A DNA stretch of 64,000 nucleotides, taken from Moringa oleifera. Lineage: Eukaryota > Streptophyta > Magnoliopsida > Brassicales > Moringaceae. A program made the position numbers and the translations under genes. The DNA is taken from positions 62,001 through 126,000 of the forward strand of contig JAJFZO010000731.1 of assembly GCA_021397835.1 (NCBI GenBank), read 5' to 3'. Positions 33,615 through 47,549 of the stretch are shown one piece after another (the stretch's first letter is position 1; every line of letters starts with the position of its first letter). The notes below the pieces were generated by a model, which was not told where the DNA came from, searched no databases, and saw nothing but the letters and a program-made list of their open reading frames with translations.

Positions 33615-34290
33615 AATGTCGACACAATAAAATATTAGAGATGATTTGTTTAATTAGAGTAGGGACATTAATCTCGTTGATCGCCGGCCTTTAAACTTTC
33701 TCTTAGACTTAAATGTATTAAAATCTTTCGTTTGAGAAAACCTAGTGTCCTATTGCTTTCCTGCCTTGGTAACCACATCATCATTTTTTATTTGATCAAA
33801 ATAAGAGATTTTGTTCTTTTGAACAAGTTCTTAACTTTTCATTTGAAAATGCAACGCTTGTACAAAAAGACCTCCTTATATATAAAAAGGGTTAGTATTG
33901 ATGAAAAAATCTTTTCTCATAAACAGAAAACAGTACCAAAATTGAAAAGGACAATTATTAGATTATTAAGTAAAGTCAAAAGTTAACAACTCTGCACAAA
34001 AACTCTAATTGTAACTCATATTTCTTTTCTTCATGCAGTACACATCTTTAAGCCTTTTCAATGTTTTCAACTGAATCTCATAAAGTGAACCATAAAAGGA
34101 AAGGTTGATTTTGAATTTGGTAAAGGGAATTTTAGTATTTATCTTTGGCTTCCACAAGTACATAACAAAATAGAGACATAGAGAGAAGTCACCCACCAAG
34201 ATTCTTCTTACACCCTTCCAACTCATTTTGATTTCATAATAAATTCAGTATGTTATTAGAAATCCTACCACATGCAATGCAGTGGCTTCC
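33615..34290. repeat. Repeat B, copy 2
   Basis: Matches 28110-28770 and stops at CACATGCAATGCAGT, where the carboxylase cassette array begins. This marks the left border of the array. Confidence 0.87.
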
Positions 34291-35087
34291 AAACGCAATT
34301 GCTAATCAATCCAAACTTTTACTGCTAGTCCTACTCAAACCAAACTTCTACTGTTATACTACTGCACGGCTACTGCTACTCTATCCAGGCTACCACTGCT
34401 ATATGTCAGTGCTACTCCTCTAAGCTGCTGCTGTTAGTGCCACTCCGTTTAATCTACTGCAGCTATACTGCAATTACTTCTCAATCCGAACTGCTATTGC
34501 TATACAGCTACAGCTACCCATTTAAACCCATTTTATTACTCATCAAAACTGCTATTGCTCGTACTTTTCTATCTAAACTAGAATTGCTACTCATGAAAGC
34601 TGGTACTACTACTGCTACTCATCAAAACTGCTACTACCATTGCTAATCAAGCTAAACTGCTGCTGTAATCCATCATAACTGCTACTCTCTCCAAACTACT
34701 ACTGCTATACTCTTATTGCTTTTCTTTTAAACTGCTAGTGTTACAACTACTCCATTTAACCTGCTACACCTATATCGAAATTGCTAATCAATTCGTGCTC
34801 TTACTGCTATACGGCAACAACTGCTCGATTTAAATTGCTAGTCTTACTGCTACTAATCAAAACTGCTACTTGCACTATTAGTGCATCAAAACTGCTACTA
34901 CTATACTACTACTGTTGCTTTCTCTTAATTGCTATTGCACTGCAAACGCTACAATGTTATAATGCTATCGGTGTTGTTATAGTGCTACTTTTACTATTAT
35001 CGTGTTCACTATTCTTTTTAAATAGAGAGAAGGTTATTACCTAAAAAATATTAACATACCCAAATGAGATTAGTAGCTTCTACTTAC

Positions 35088-36343
35088 CAATTTGAGAATC
35101 CCAGATTTCACGATTGCCTCCCCTGGACTACAAGTAAGAAATTCAATCGTTTAGTTAGAAAATGAACCATGCAATCAAACACATAGTTTTGAAAAAAAAA
35201 GGAAAAAACAAAATAACATATGTTTACATAGAAGTAAGCACACATATTTAGTTCAACTCTCCTAAAAGTCAAAGAATTATGCAGCTAAACTCTAGTTCAT
35301 AAAAATGTGCAATAAAATGCACCAACCATGATTGGTCAAGAAAGCTAACAATTTACCTGTAGTTTCTCATCAGTGAGTTTCAAACCATCATCCAGGTCTT
35401 TTCCAGTCTAGTGAACAGCTAAAGAATAACCTTTTTGCCTCGTGCTCTCTGCATTTTCAAAATTAAAAGGGATTAGCAGTAGCTAAGGATTTTCATCCCA
35501 AAAAAAAAATGTTATTTCTTATTAAATATAAGCATAGATTATGAGATACTGCATTAAATAACTACGGAGAACAATTTAACGAACTATACTATCGTACCAG
35601 TAATTTAAGAGAGAGGAACATCGACCCCGTATGCAACTTGCACAGCAGAAAATTTTACATCAACAATCCATTCTGTAATAAGGTGCTATACCTGCTGATA
35701 GTCATTGACACTAAACATCCTAATAAGGTAGCTGGCAAGCCATTTCAAATACAAAATGACTTGTGCCAAAACCACAACAAAAACGATGTCAAAACTTATC
35801 AACCTAATTGTCAGCATCCCAAGTTAGAAATATCATCTATAAAGATATCGACATGAATGAATAAACACAAATAAAAATTATGAAGTATACCTGAGGGAAC
35901 AGCCAGCAAAGTATACCTGCGATACAAGATTAGGTACTGGAAAATACCATTTATCGGTGTTTATACTTTCAAGATACTCAACAGTTACAGCTCAAAAATA
36001 ATTAACCATTTGGTGAACCTTTTAGTTGCTTGCTGAAGTTCCTTAATAGTTTTCAAAGGAGCCCATGTAATTTGACCCTCCATAATAATCTGTACTATAC
36101 ACATTAAAAAGTAAAGATCTAAAAAAAATATTCTCCAAAAAGATAAATGTTATTCTTCCACTCTTATTGTTGGATATAACTTGAATTCAATAAAAAATAA
36201 TAAAATAAGAAAAATATTGTACGTAATAACCAAATCTAAATTTAATGACAACAAAAAGAATGAACCTTCAGGTGCCTCCTCTCGATATTACAATCCCTGC
36301 AATGAGAACCTTCAACATTTTCATAATGATCACAAAGTAACTG
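35088..36343 (-). pseudogene. Acetyl-CoA carboxylase exon cassette R1
   Basis: E-a 36266-36343, E-b about 35915-36085, E-c about 35590-35690, E-d about 35358-35480, E-e about 35222-35262, E-f 35088-35127. E-c reads ITEWIVDVKFSAVQVAYG, distinct from the inner units. E-d has the shared TAG but not the later one-base loss. It is the leftmost and one of the more distinct units of the right array. Confidence 0.88.
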
Positions 36344-36693
36344 AACCAATACATTTCAAGTCTAGTTAGAAAATACGATACACATCTAAACTTCTCCTCC
36401 GTCAAAACTTCTGCTGCTAGTCCTACTCCAACCAAACTTCTACCGCTATACTACAGCACTGCTACTACTACTCTATCCAAGCTACCACTGCTATATGCCA
36501 GTGCTACTCCTCTAAACTGCTGCTGCTAGTGCCACTTCGTTTAAGCCACTATAGCTATACAGCAATTACTTCTCAATCCGAACTGTTATTGTTATATAGC
36601 TACAGCTACCCGTTTAAACTCCTTCTATTACTCATCAAAACTGCTACGGCTTGTGCCTTTCTACCTAAACTGGAATTGCTACTCATGAAAGCT

Positions 36694-37043
36694 CAAAAAT
36701 AATTAACCATTTAGCAAACCTTTAAGTTGCTTGCCGAAGTTCCTTGATAGTTTTCAAAGGAGCCAATGTAATTTGACCCTCTTTAATAATCTGTACCATA
36801 CACATTAAAAAGTAAAGATTTCATATAAAAGGATAAATGCTATTCTTCCCCTTTTATGGTTGGGAAGGTAGGATATAACTTGAATTCAATAAAAAAATAG
36901 CAAAATAAGAAAAATAATATAAGTAATAACCAAATCTAAATTCAGTGACAACAAAAAGATTGAACCTTTTGGTGCCTCCTCTCGATATTACAATCTTTGT
37001 AATGAAAAGCTGTAACATTTTCATAATGATCACAAAGTAGCTG
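36694..37043 (-). pseudogene. Truncated acetyl-CoA carboxylase cassette R1b
   Basis: Only E-a (36966-37043) and the first half of E-b remain (to 36694, IIKEGQITLAPLKTIKEL-like). The rest of E-b, all of E-c to E-f, and the half of the triplet-rich repeat nearer E-f are gone. The remaining triplet-rich half (36390-36690) is joined directly to mid-E-b through the shared bases AGCT at 36690-36693. Confidence 0.9.
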
Positions 37044-37880
37044 AACCACTACATTTCAACTCTAGTTAGAAAATATGATACATATATGAACTTCTCCTCC
37101 GTCAAAACCTCTGCTGCTAGCCCAACTCCAACCAACTTCTACCGCTATACTACTGCACTACTATTGCTGCACAATCCAAGCTACCACGGCTATATGGCAG
37201 TGCTATTCCTCTAAACTACTACTGCTAGTGCCACTTTGTTTAAGCTACTACAACTATACTGCAATTCCTTCTCAATCCGAATTGCTATTGTTATACAGCT
37301 ACAGCTACCCATTTAAACTCCTTCTATTACTCATCAAAACTGCTACTGCTTGTGCTTTTCTATCTAAACTTGAATTGCTACTCATGAAAGCTTATACTAC
37401 TACGACTACTTATTAAAACTGCTATTACCGCTGCTAATCAAGTTAAACTGCTACTGCTAATCCATCATAGCTACAACTCTCTCTGAATTGCTACTGTTAC
37501 ACTCTTATTACTTTTTCTGTTAAACTTCTAGTGTTCCAACTACTTCATTTAAGCTGCTACACCAGTACCGAAATCGCTAATCAATTCGAGCTCCTACTGC
37601 TCTATTACAACGACTGCTAGATTTAAATTGCCAATCTTACTGCTACTCATCAAAACTGCTACTCCCACTACTAATGCATCTAAACTGCTACTGCTATACT
37701 ACTACTGCTCCTCTCTCTAAATTACTATTACACTACAACTACTACAATGCTATACTGCTATTGGTATTGTTATAGTGCTACTTTTACTATTATCGTGTTC
37801 ACTATTCCTTTTAAATAAACAGTATGTTATTACCTAAAAAATATTAACGTACTCGAATGATATTAGTAGTTTCTACTTAC

Positions 37881-39146
37881 AAAAATGAGAATCCCAGATT
37901 TCATGATTGCCTCCCTTAGACTGCAAGTAAGAAATTCAATCATTTAGTTAGAAAATGAACCATGCTATCAAACATAGTTTTGAAAAAAACAAAAAAAAAA
38001 ACAAAATAACTTATCTTTACAGAGAAGTACGCCCACATTTTTGGTTCCACTCTTCTAGAAGTCAAAGAAATATGTAGCTCAACTCTAGTTCATAAAAATG
38101 GGCAACAAAATGCATCAACTATGATTGCTCTAAAAAGGTGACAATTTACCTGTAGTTTCCAATCAGTTGGTTTCAAATCATCATCCGGGTCTTCTCCTAT
38201 CTAGTGAAAAGCTAAAGAATAACCTTTTGGCCTCGTACTCTCTGCTTTTTCCAAATTATAAGGGGTTAGCGGTAGCTGAGGAATTTCATGCTAGAAATAG
38301 CCTTATTTCTTATTAAATATAGGCATAGATTTAAGATACTGCGTCAAATAACTACGGAGAACAATTTAATGAAATATACTATCGTAGCAGTAATTTGTGA
38401 GAGAGGAACACCGACCCCGAATGTAGCTTGCGCAGCATAAAGTTTTACATTAACAATCCACTCCATAATTGGGTGCTTCACCTGCATGCAATACTTACTG
38501 ACATTCATTAACACTAAACATCTTAATAAGGTAGCTGGCAAGCCATTTCAAATACAAAACGCCTTATGCCAAAACCACAACTAAAACTAGGTTAAAACCT
38601 ATCAACTTGATTATCCGCATCCTAAGTTAGAAATATCATATACAAAGATATCGACATGAATGAATACATGCAAATAAAAATTATGAAGTATACCTGAGGG
38701 AACAGCCAGCAAAGTATACCTGCGACACAAGATTGGGTATTAAAAAATAGCGTCTATTGGTGTCTATACTTTCAAGATACTCAATAATTGCAGCTCAAAA
38801 ATAATTAACCAGTTAGCGAACCTTTTAGTTGCTTGCTGAAGTTCGTTAATAGTTTTCAAAGGAGCCAATATAATTTGACCCTCCTTAATAATCTGTACCA
38901 TACACATTAAAAAGTAAAGATATCATACAAAAGGATAAATGCTATTCTTCCCCTCTTATGGTTGGGAAGGTAGGATATAACTTGAATTCAATAAAAAAAT
39001 AGTAAAATAAGAAAAATATTACACGTAATAACCAAATCTAAATCCAGTGACAACAAAAAAGAATAAACCTTCTAGTGCCCCCTCTCAATATTACAATCCC
39101 TGCAATTAAAAGCTGCAACATTTTCATAATGATCACAAAGTAGCTA
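37881..39146 (-). pseudogene. Acetyl-CoA carboxylase exon cassette R2
   Basis: E-a 39069-39146, E-b about 38720-38891, E-c about 38385-38484, E-d about 38153-38275, E-f 37881-37920. E-c reads VKHPIMEWIVNVKLYAAQ and then ATFGVGVPLSQI; it forms a subgroup with R3. The second half of E-b, in the shifted frame, ends PNLVSQ before GTATAC, matching NPRLQ of the enzyme. Confidence 0.88.
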
Positions 39147-39984
39147 AACCACTACATTTCAACTCTAGTTAGAAAATACGATGCATAGCTAAACTTTTCC
39201 TTTGTTAAAACCTTTGCTGCTAGTCCTACTCCAACCAAACTTCTACCGCTATACTACTGCACTACTACTGCTACTCTATCCAAGCTACCACTGCTATATG
39301 CCAGTGCTACTCCTCTAAATTGCTGTTGCCAGTGCCACTTCGTTTATGCTACTACAGCTATACTGTAATTACTTCTCAATCCGAACTGCTATTGTTATAC
39401 AGCTACAGCTGCCCGTTTAAACTCTTTCTATTACTCATCAAAACTGCTACTGCTTGTACTTTTCTATCTAAACTTGAATTGCTACTCATGAAAGCTTATA
39501 CTACTACGGCTACTCATCAAAACTGCTATTACCGCTGCTAATAAAGTTAAACTGCTACTGCTAATCCATCATAGCTACAACTCTCTCCGAATTGCTACTG
39601 TTACACTCTTATTACTTTTTCTTTTAAACTTCTAGTGTTACAACTACTCCATTTAAGATGCTACACCAATACCGAAATCGCTAATTAATTCGAGCTCCTA
39701 CTGCTCTACTGGAATGGGTGCTCGATTTAAATTGCCAGTCTTACTGCTACTCATCAAAACTGCTACTCCCACTACTAATGCATATAAACTGCTACTGCTA
39801 TACTACTACTGCTCCTCTCGCTGAATTACTATTACACTACAACTGCTACAATGCTATACTGCTATTGGTATTGTTATAGTGTTACTTTTACTATTATCGT
39901 ATTCACTATTCCTTTTAAATAAACAGTATGTTATTACCTAAAAAATATTAACGTACTCGAATGAGATTAGTAGCTTCTACTTAC

Positions 39985-41233
39985 AAAATTGAGAATCCCA
40001 GATTTCATGATTGCCTCCCTTGGACTGCAAGTAAGAAATTCAATCATTTAGTTAGAAAACGAACCATGCTATCAAACATATGGTTTTGAAAGAAAACAAA
40101 ATAACAAAATAACTTATCTTTACAGATAAGTAAGCTAGCAAATTTGGTTCAGCTTTCCTGAAAGTCAAAGAATTATGCAGCCCAACTCTAGTTCATAAAA
40201 ATGGGCAATAAAATACATCAACTATGATTGCTCAAGAAAGGTGACAATTTACCTATAGTTTCCCATCAGTGGGTTTCAAATCATCATCTGGGTCTTCTCC
40301 TGTCTAGTGAAAAGCTAAAGAATAACCTTTTGGCCTCGTACTCTTTGCTTTTTCTAAATTATAAGGGGTTAGCGGTAGCTGAGGATTTTCATGCCAGAAA
40401 TAGCCTTATTTCTTATTAAATATAGGCATAGATTTGAGATACTGCGTCAAATTTAATGAAATATACTATCGTAGCAATAATTTGTGAGAGAGGAACACCG
40501 GCCCTCAATGTAGCTTGTGCAGCATTAAGTTTTACATTAACAATCCACTCCATAATTGGGTGCTTCACCTGCATGCAATACTTACTGACATTCATTAACA
40601 CTAAACATCTTAATAAGGTAGCTGGCAAGCCATTTCAAATACAAAACGCCTTATGCCAAAAGCACAACAAAAACGAGGTTAAAACCTATCAACTTGATTA
40701 TCCACATCCTAAGTTGAAAATGTCATCTATAAAGATATCGACATAAATGAATACATGCAAATAAAAATTATGAAGTATACCTGAGGGAACGGCCAGCAAG
40801 GTATACCTGCGACACAAGATTGGGTATTAAAAAATAGCATTTATTGGTGTCTATGCTTTCAAGATACTCAACAGTTGCAGCTCAAAAATAATTAACCATT
40901 TAGCGAACCTTTTAGTTGCTTGCTGTAGTTCGTTGATAGTTTTCAAAGGAGCCAATATAATTTGACCCTCCTTAATAATCTGTACCATACACATTAAAAA
41001 GTAAAGATATCATACAAAAGGATAAATGCTATTCTTCCCCTCTTATGGTTGGGAAGGTAGGATATAACTTGAATTCAATAAAAAAATAGCAAAATAAGAA
41101 AAATATTATACGTAATAACCAAATCTAAATCCAGTGAATACAAAAAAGAATGAACATTCTGGTGCCCCCTCTCAATATTACAATCCCTGCAATGAAAAGC
41201 TGCAACATTTTCATAATGATCACAAAGTAGTTG
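39985..41233 (-). pseudogene. Acetyl-CoA carboxylase exon cassette R3
   Basis: Very close to R2 (VKHPIMEWIVNVKLNAAQ in E-c, at about 40480-40574). E-d at about 40253-40375 reads TRPKGYSLAVH-like, TAG, then GEDPDDDLKPTDGKLQ, against TRPKGHCVAVRVTSEDPDDG in plants. About 20 bases after E-c are missing compared with R2. Confidence 0.88.
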
Positions 41234-42071
41234 AACCACTACATTTAAACTCTAGTTAGAAAATAAGATGCATAGCTAAACTTCTCCTCCGTCAAAACCT
41301 TTGCTGCTAGTCCTACTCCAACCAAACTTCTACTGCTATAGTACTGCACTACTACTGCTACTCTATCCAAGCTACCACTGCTATATGCCAGTGCTACTCC
41401 TCTAAATTGCTGCTGTTAGTGCCACTTCGTTTGTACTACTATAGCTATACTGCAATTACTTCTCAATCCGAACTGCTATTGTTATACAGCTACAGCTGCC
41501 CGTTTAAACTCCTTCTATTACTCATCAAAACTGCTACTGCTTGTACTTTTCTATCTAAACTTGAATTGCTACTCATGAAAGCTTATACTACTACGGCTAC
41601 TCATCAAAACTGCTATTACCGCTGCTAATAAAGTTAAACTGCTACTGCTAATCCATTATAGCTATAACTCTCTCCGAATTGCTACTGTTACACTCATATT
41701 ACTTTTTCTGTTAAACTTCTAGTGTTACAACTACTTCATTTAAGCTGCTACACCAGTACCGAAATCGCTAATCAATTCGAGCTCCTACTGCTCTACTGGA
41801 ATAGGTGCTCGATTTGAATTGCCTGTCTTACTGCTACTCATCAAAACTGCTACTCCCACTACTAATGCATCTAAACTGCTACTGCTATACTACTACTGCT
41901 CCTCTCCCTGAATTACTATTACACTGCAACTGCTACAATGCTATAATGCTATTGGTATTGTTATACTGCTACTTTTACTATTATCATATTCACTATTCCT
42001 TTTAAATAAACAGTATGTTATTACCTAAAAAATATTAACGTACTCGAATGAGATTAGTAGCTTCTACTTAC

Positions 42072-43334
42072 CAAAATGAGAATCCCAGATTTCATGATTG
42101 CCTCCCTTGGACTGCAAGTAAAAAATTCAATCATTTAGCTAGAAAATGAACCATGCCATCAAACATATAGTTTTGAAAAAAAAAATAACAAAATAACTTA
42201 TCTTTACCGATAAGTAAGCCAGCATATTTGGTTCAGCTTTTCTGAAAGTCAAAGAATTATGCAGCCTAACTCTAGTTCATAAAAATGGGCAATAAAATAC
42301 ATCAACTATGATTGCTCAAGAAAGGTGACAATTTACCTATAGTTTCCCATCAGTGGGTTTCAAATCATAATCCGGGTCTTCTCCTGTCTAGTGAAAAGCT
42401 AAAGAATAACCTTTTGGCCTCGTACTCTCTGCTTTTTCAAAATTAGAAGGGGTTAGCTGTAGCTGACTATTTTCAAGCTAGAAAATAGCTTTATTTCTTA
42501 TTAAATATAGGCATAGATTTGAGATACTGCATTAAATAACTACGAAGAAAAGTTTAATAAAATATACTATCGTACCAGTAATTTGAGAGAGAGGAACACC
42601 GGCCCCGAATGCAACTTGCGCAGTATAAAGTTTCACATCAACAATCCACTCCGTAATTGGGTGCTTCACCTATATGCAATACTTGCTGACATTCATTAAC
42701 ACTAAACATCTTAATAAGGTAGCTGACAAACCATTTCAAATACAAAACTCCTTATGCCAAAACCACAACAAAAATGAGGTCAAAACTTATAAACCTGATT
42801 ATCCATATCCCAAGTCAATAATATCATCTATAAAGATATCGACATCAAAGAATACATGCAAATAAAAATTATGAAGTATACTTGAGGAAACATCCAGCAA
42901 AGTATACCTATGATACGAGATTAGGTATTAGAAAATAGTATTTATTGGTCTCCATGCTTTCAAGATACTCAACAATTGTAGCTCAAAAATAATGAACCAT
43001 TTAGCAAACCTTTTAGTTGCTTGCTAAAGTTCCTTGATAGTTTTCAAGGGAGCCAATGTAATTTGACCCTCCTTAATAATCTGTACCATACACATTAAAA
43101 AGTAAAGATCTTATACGAAAGGATAAATGTTATTCTTCCCCTTTTATTGTTGGGAAGGTAGGATATAACTTGAATTCAATAAAAAAATAGTAAAATAAGA
43201 AAAATATTATACATAATAACCAAATCTAAATTCAATGACATCAAGAAAGAATGAACCTTCTGGTGCTTCCCCTCGATATTACAATCCCTGCAATGAAAAG
43301 CTGCAATATTTTCATAATGATCACAAAGTAGCTA
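42072..43334 (-). pseudogene. Acetyl-CoA carboxylase exon cassette R4
   Basis: E-a 43257-43334, E-c about 42580-42672, E-f from 42072. E-c is intermediate between the R2/R3 type (Gln before VAFG) and the R5-R8 type (ITEWIVDVKL). E-d lacks the one-base loss seen from R5 onward. Confidence 0.87.
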
Positions 43335-44165
43335 AACCACTACATTTCAACTCTAGTTTGAAAATACAATACATATCTAAACTTCTCCTCTGTCAAAACC
43401 TCTGCTACTAGTCCTATTCGAACCAAACTTCTACCGCTATACTACTGCACTGCCATTACTACTCTATCAAAGCTACCACTACTATATGCTAGTGCTGCTC
43501 ATCTAAACTGCTGCTGCTAGTGCCTCTTCGTTTAAGCTACTATAGCTATACTACAATTACTTCTCAATCCAAACTGCTATTATTATACAGCTACAGCTGC
43601 CCGTTTAAACTCCTTCTCTTACTTATCAAAACTACTACTGCTTGTGCTTTTCTATCTAAACTTGAATTGCTACTCATGAAAGCTTTTACTACTACTGCTA
43701 CTCATCCAAACAGCTATTACCGTTCCTAATCAAGTTAAACTGCTACTGCTAATCCATCATAGCTACTACTCTCTCTGAATTGCTACAATTATACTTTTAT
43801 TACTTTTCTTCTAAACTTCTGGTGTTACAACTACTCCATTTAAGCTTTTACACCTTAACCAAAATTGCTAATCTATTCGAGCTCCTACTGCTCTACTGCA
43901 ATAGCTGCTCGATTTAAATTGCCAGTCTTACTGCAACTCATCAAAACTACTACTCCCATTACTAATGCATCTAAACTGCTACTGCTATACTACTACTGCT
44001 CCTCTCTCTGAATTACTATTACACTGCAACAATGCTATACTGCTATTGTTATTGTTATAAGGCTACTTTCACTATTATCGTGTTCACTATTCCTTTTAAA
44101 TAAACATTATGTTATTACCTAAAAAATATTAATGTACTCAAATGAGATTAGTAGCTTCTACTTAC

Positions 44166-45438
44166 CAAATTGAGAATCCAAGATTTCATTATTGCCTCCC
44201 TTGGACTGCAAGTAAAAAATTCAATCATTTAGTTTGAAAAGGAGCCATGCTGTCAAACATATAGTTTTGAAAAAAAACAAAATAACAAAATAACTTATCT
44301 TTATAGAGAAGTAAGCCCACATATTTGGTTCAGCACTCCTGAAAGTCAAAGAATTATGCAGCCCAACTCTAGTTCATAAAAATGGGCAATAAACTACATC
44401 AACCATGATTGCTCAAGAAAGGTGACAATTTACTTGTAATTTCCCATCAGTGGGTTTCAAATCATCATCCGGTCTTCTCCTGTCTAGTGAATAGCTAAAG
44501 AATAACCTTTTGGCCTCGTACTCTTTGCTTTTTCCAAATTAAAAGGGGTTAGCGGTAGCTGAGGATTTTCATGCCAGAAAATAGCCTTATTTCTTATTAA
44601 ATATGGGCATAGATTTGAGATACTGCGTTAAATAACTACGGAGAACAATGTAATGAAATATACTATCGTACCAGTAATTTGCGAGAGAGGAACATCGGCC
44701 CCGAATGCAACGTATGCTGCATCAAGTTTTACATCAACAATCCACTCCGTAATTGGGTTCTTCACCTGTATGCAATACTTGCTGACATTCATTACCACAA
44801 AACATCTTAATAAGGTAACTGGTAAGCCATTTCAAATACAAAACGCCTTATGCCAAAACCACAACAAAAACGAGGTCAAAACCTATCAATCTGATTTTTC
44901 GCATCCCAAGTCAAAAATATCACCTATAAAGATATTGACAAGAATGAATACATGCAAATAAAAATTATGAAGTATACACGAGGGAACAGCCAGCAAAGTA
45001 TACCTGCGATACAAGATTGGGTATTAAAAATGGCATTTATTAGTGTAAATACTTTCAAGATACTCAACAGTTGCAGCTCAAAAGAAATTAACCATTTAGC
45101 GAACATTTTAGTTGCTTGCTGAAGTTCCTTGGTAGTTTTCAAAGGGCCAATGTAATTTGACCCTCCTTAATAATCTGTACCACACACATTAAAAAGCAAA
45201 GATATAATAAAAACAGTCTCTGAAAGGATAAATGCTATTCTTTGCCTCTTATGGTTGGGAAGGTAGCATATACTTGAATTCAATAAAAAAAATAGCAAAA
45301 CAAGAAAAATATTATACGTAATAACCAAATCAAAATTCAGTGACAACAAAAAGAATGAATCTTCTGGTGCCTCCTCTCAATATTATCATCCCTGCAATGA
45401 AAAGCTGCAACATTTTCATAATGATCACAAAGTAGCTG
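44166..45438 (-). pseudogene. Acetyl-CoA carboxylase exon cassette R5
   Basis: E-a 45361-45438, E-b about 45004-45176, E-c about 44675-44770, E-d about 44440-44560, E-f 44166-44205. E-b reads TTKELQQATKMFAKWL, then the shared one-base loss. E-d carries both the TAG and a one-base loss in the EDPDD stretch. Confidence 0.88.
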
Positions 45439-46274
45439 AATCATTATATTTCAACTCTAGTTAGAAAATATGATATATATCTAAACTTCTCCTCCGTTAA
45501 AACCTCTGCTGCTAGTCCTATTCCAACCAAACTTCTACTGCTATGCTACTGCACTGCCATTGCTACACTATCCAAGCTACAACTACTATATGCTAGTGCC
45601 ACTCCTCTAAACTGCTGCTGCTAGTGCCACTTCGTTTAAGCTACTACAGCTATACTGCAATTACTTCTCAATCCGAATTGCTATTGTTATACAGTTACAG
45701 CTACCTGTTTAAACTCCTTTTATTACTAATCAAAACTGCTGCTGCTTGTGCTTCTCTATCTAACCTTGAATTGCTACTCATGAAAGCTTCTACTACTACT
45801 ACTACTCATCCAAACTGTTATTACCGTTGCTAATCCAGTTAACCTACTACTGCTAATCCATCACAGCTACTACTCTCTCCGAATTGCTACGGTTATGCTT
45901 TTATTACTTTTTCTTTTAAACTTCAGGTGTTACAACTACTCCATTTAAGCTTTTGCACCTACAGAAATTGCTAATCAATTCGAGATCCTACTGCTCTACT
46001 GCAACGGTTGCTCGATTTAAATTGCCAGTCTTACTGCCACTTTTCAAAATTGCTACTCCCACTACTAATGCGTCTAAACTGCTAGTGCTATACTACTACT
46101 GCTCCTCTCTCTGAATTACTATTACACTGCAACTGCTACAATGCTATACTGCTATTGGTATTGTTATAGTGCTACTTTTACTATTATCGTGGTCACTATT
46201 TCTTTTAAATAAACAGTATGCTATTACCTAAAAAATATTAATGTACTCAAATGAGATTAGTAGCTTTTACTTAC

Positions 46275-47549
46275 AAAATTGAGAATTCCAGATTTCATGA
46301 TTGCCTCCCTTGGACTGCAAGTAAGAAATTTAATCATTTAGTTAGAAAATGAACCATGCTATAGAACGTATAGTTTTGAAAAAAAAAAACAAAATAACAA
46401 AATAACTTATCTTTACACAGAAGTAAGCCCACATATTTGGTTCGGCTCTCCTGAAAGTCAAAGAATTATGCAACCCAACTCTAGTTCATGAAAATGGGCA
46501 ATAAAATACAGCAACTATGATTGCTCAAGAAAGGTGACAATTTACTTGTAGTTTCCCATCAATCGGTTTCAAATCATCATATGATCTTCTTCTCTCTAGT
46601 GAATAGCTAAAGAATAACCTTTTGGCCTCGTACTCTCTGCTTTTTCCAAATTAGAAGGGGTTAGCGGTAGCTGAGGATTTTCATCCTAGAAAATAGCCTC
46701 ATTTCTTGTTAAATATAGGCATAGATTTGACATACTGCGTTAAATAACTAAGGAGAAAAATTTAGTGAAATATACTATCGTACCAGTAATTTGCGAGGGA
46801 GGAACATCGGCCCCGAATGCAACATGTGCAGCATAAAGTTTTACATCAACAATCCACTCCGTGATTGGGTGCTTCACTTGTTTGTAATACTTGCTGACAT
46901 TAACATTAAACATCTTAATAAGGTAACTGGCAAGCCATTTCAAATACAAAACGCCTTATGCCAAAACCACAACAAAAACGAGGTCAAAACTTATCAACCT
47001 GATTTTTCGCATCCCAAGTCAGAAATATCATCTATAAAGATATTGACATTAATGAATACATGTAAATAAAAATTATGAAGTAAACCTAAGGGAACAGCCA
47101 GTAAAGTATACCTGCGATACAAGATTGGGTATTAAAAAATGGCATTTATTAGTGTGCATGTTTTCAAGATACTAAATAGATGCAGCACAAAAGTAATTAA
47201 CCATTTAGCGAACCTTTTAGTTGCTTGCTGAAATGCCTTGATAGTTTTCAAAAGGGCCAATGTAATTTGACCCTCCTAAATAATCTGTTCCACACACATT
47301 AAAAAGTAAAGATCAAATAAAAACATTTTCTGAAAGGATAAATGTTATTCTTCGCCTCTTATGATTGGGAAGGTTTGATATAACTTGAATTCAATAAAAA
47401 AAAAAGCAAAATAAGAAAAATATTATACGTAATAACTAAATCAAAATTCAGTGAAAACAAAAAGAATGAACCTTCTGGTGCCTCGTCTCAATATTACAAT
47501 CTCAGCAATGAAAAGCTGCAACATTTTCATAATGATCGCAAAGTAGCTG
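46275..47549 (-). pseudogene. Acetyl-CoA carboxylase exon cassette R6
   Basis: E-a 47472-47549, E-b about 47113-47285, E-c about 46780-46880, E-d about 46550-46665, E-f 46275-46314. E-c reads VKHPITEWIVDVKLYAAH and then VAFGADVPPSQI. A six-base difference after E-c distinguishes it from R5. Confidence 0.88.

Noticed and set aside
34005..34226. Minus-strand frame MSWKGVRRILVGDFSLC… in repeat B
   Set aside because: The other copy of repeat B has a stop early in the frame and the family is not recognised. Treated as non-coding.
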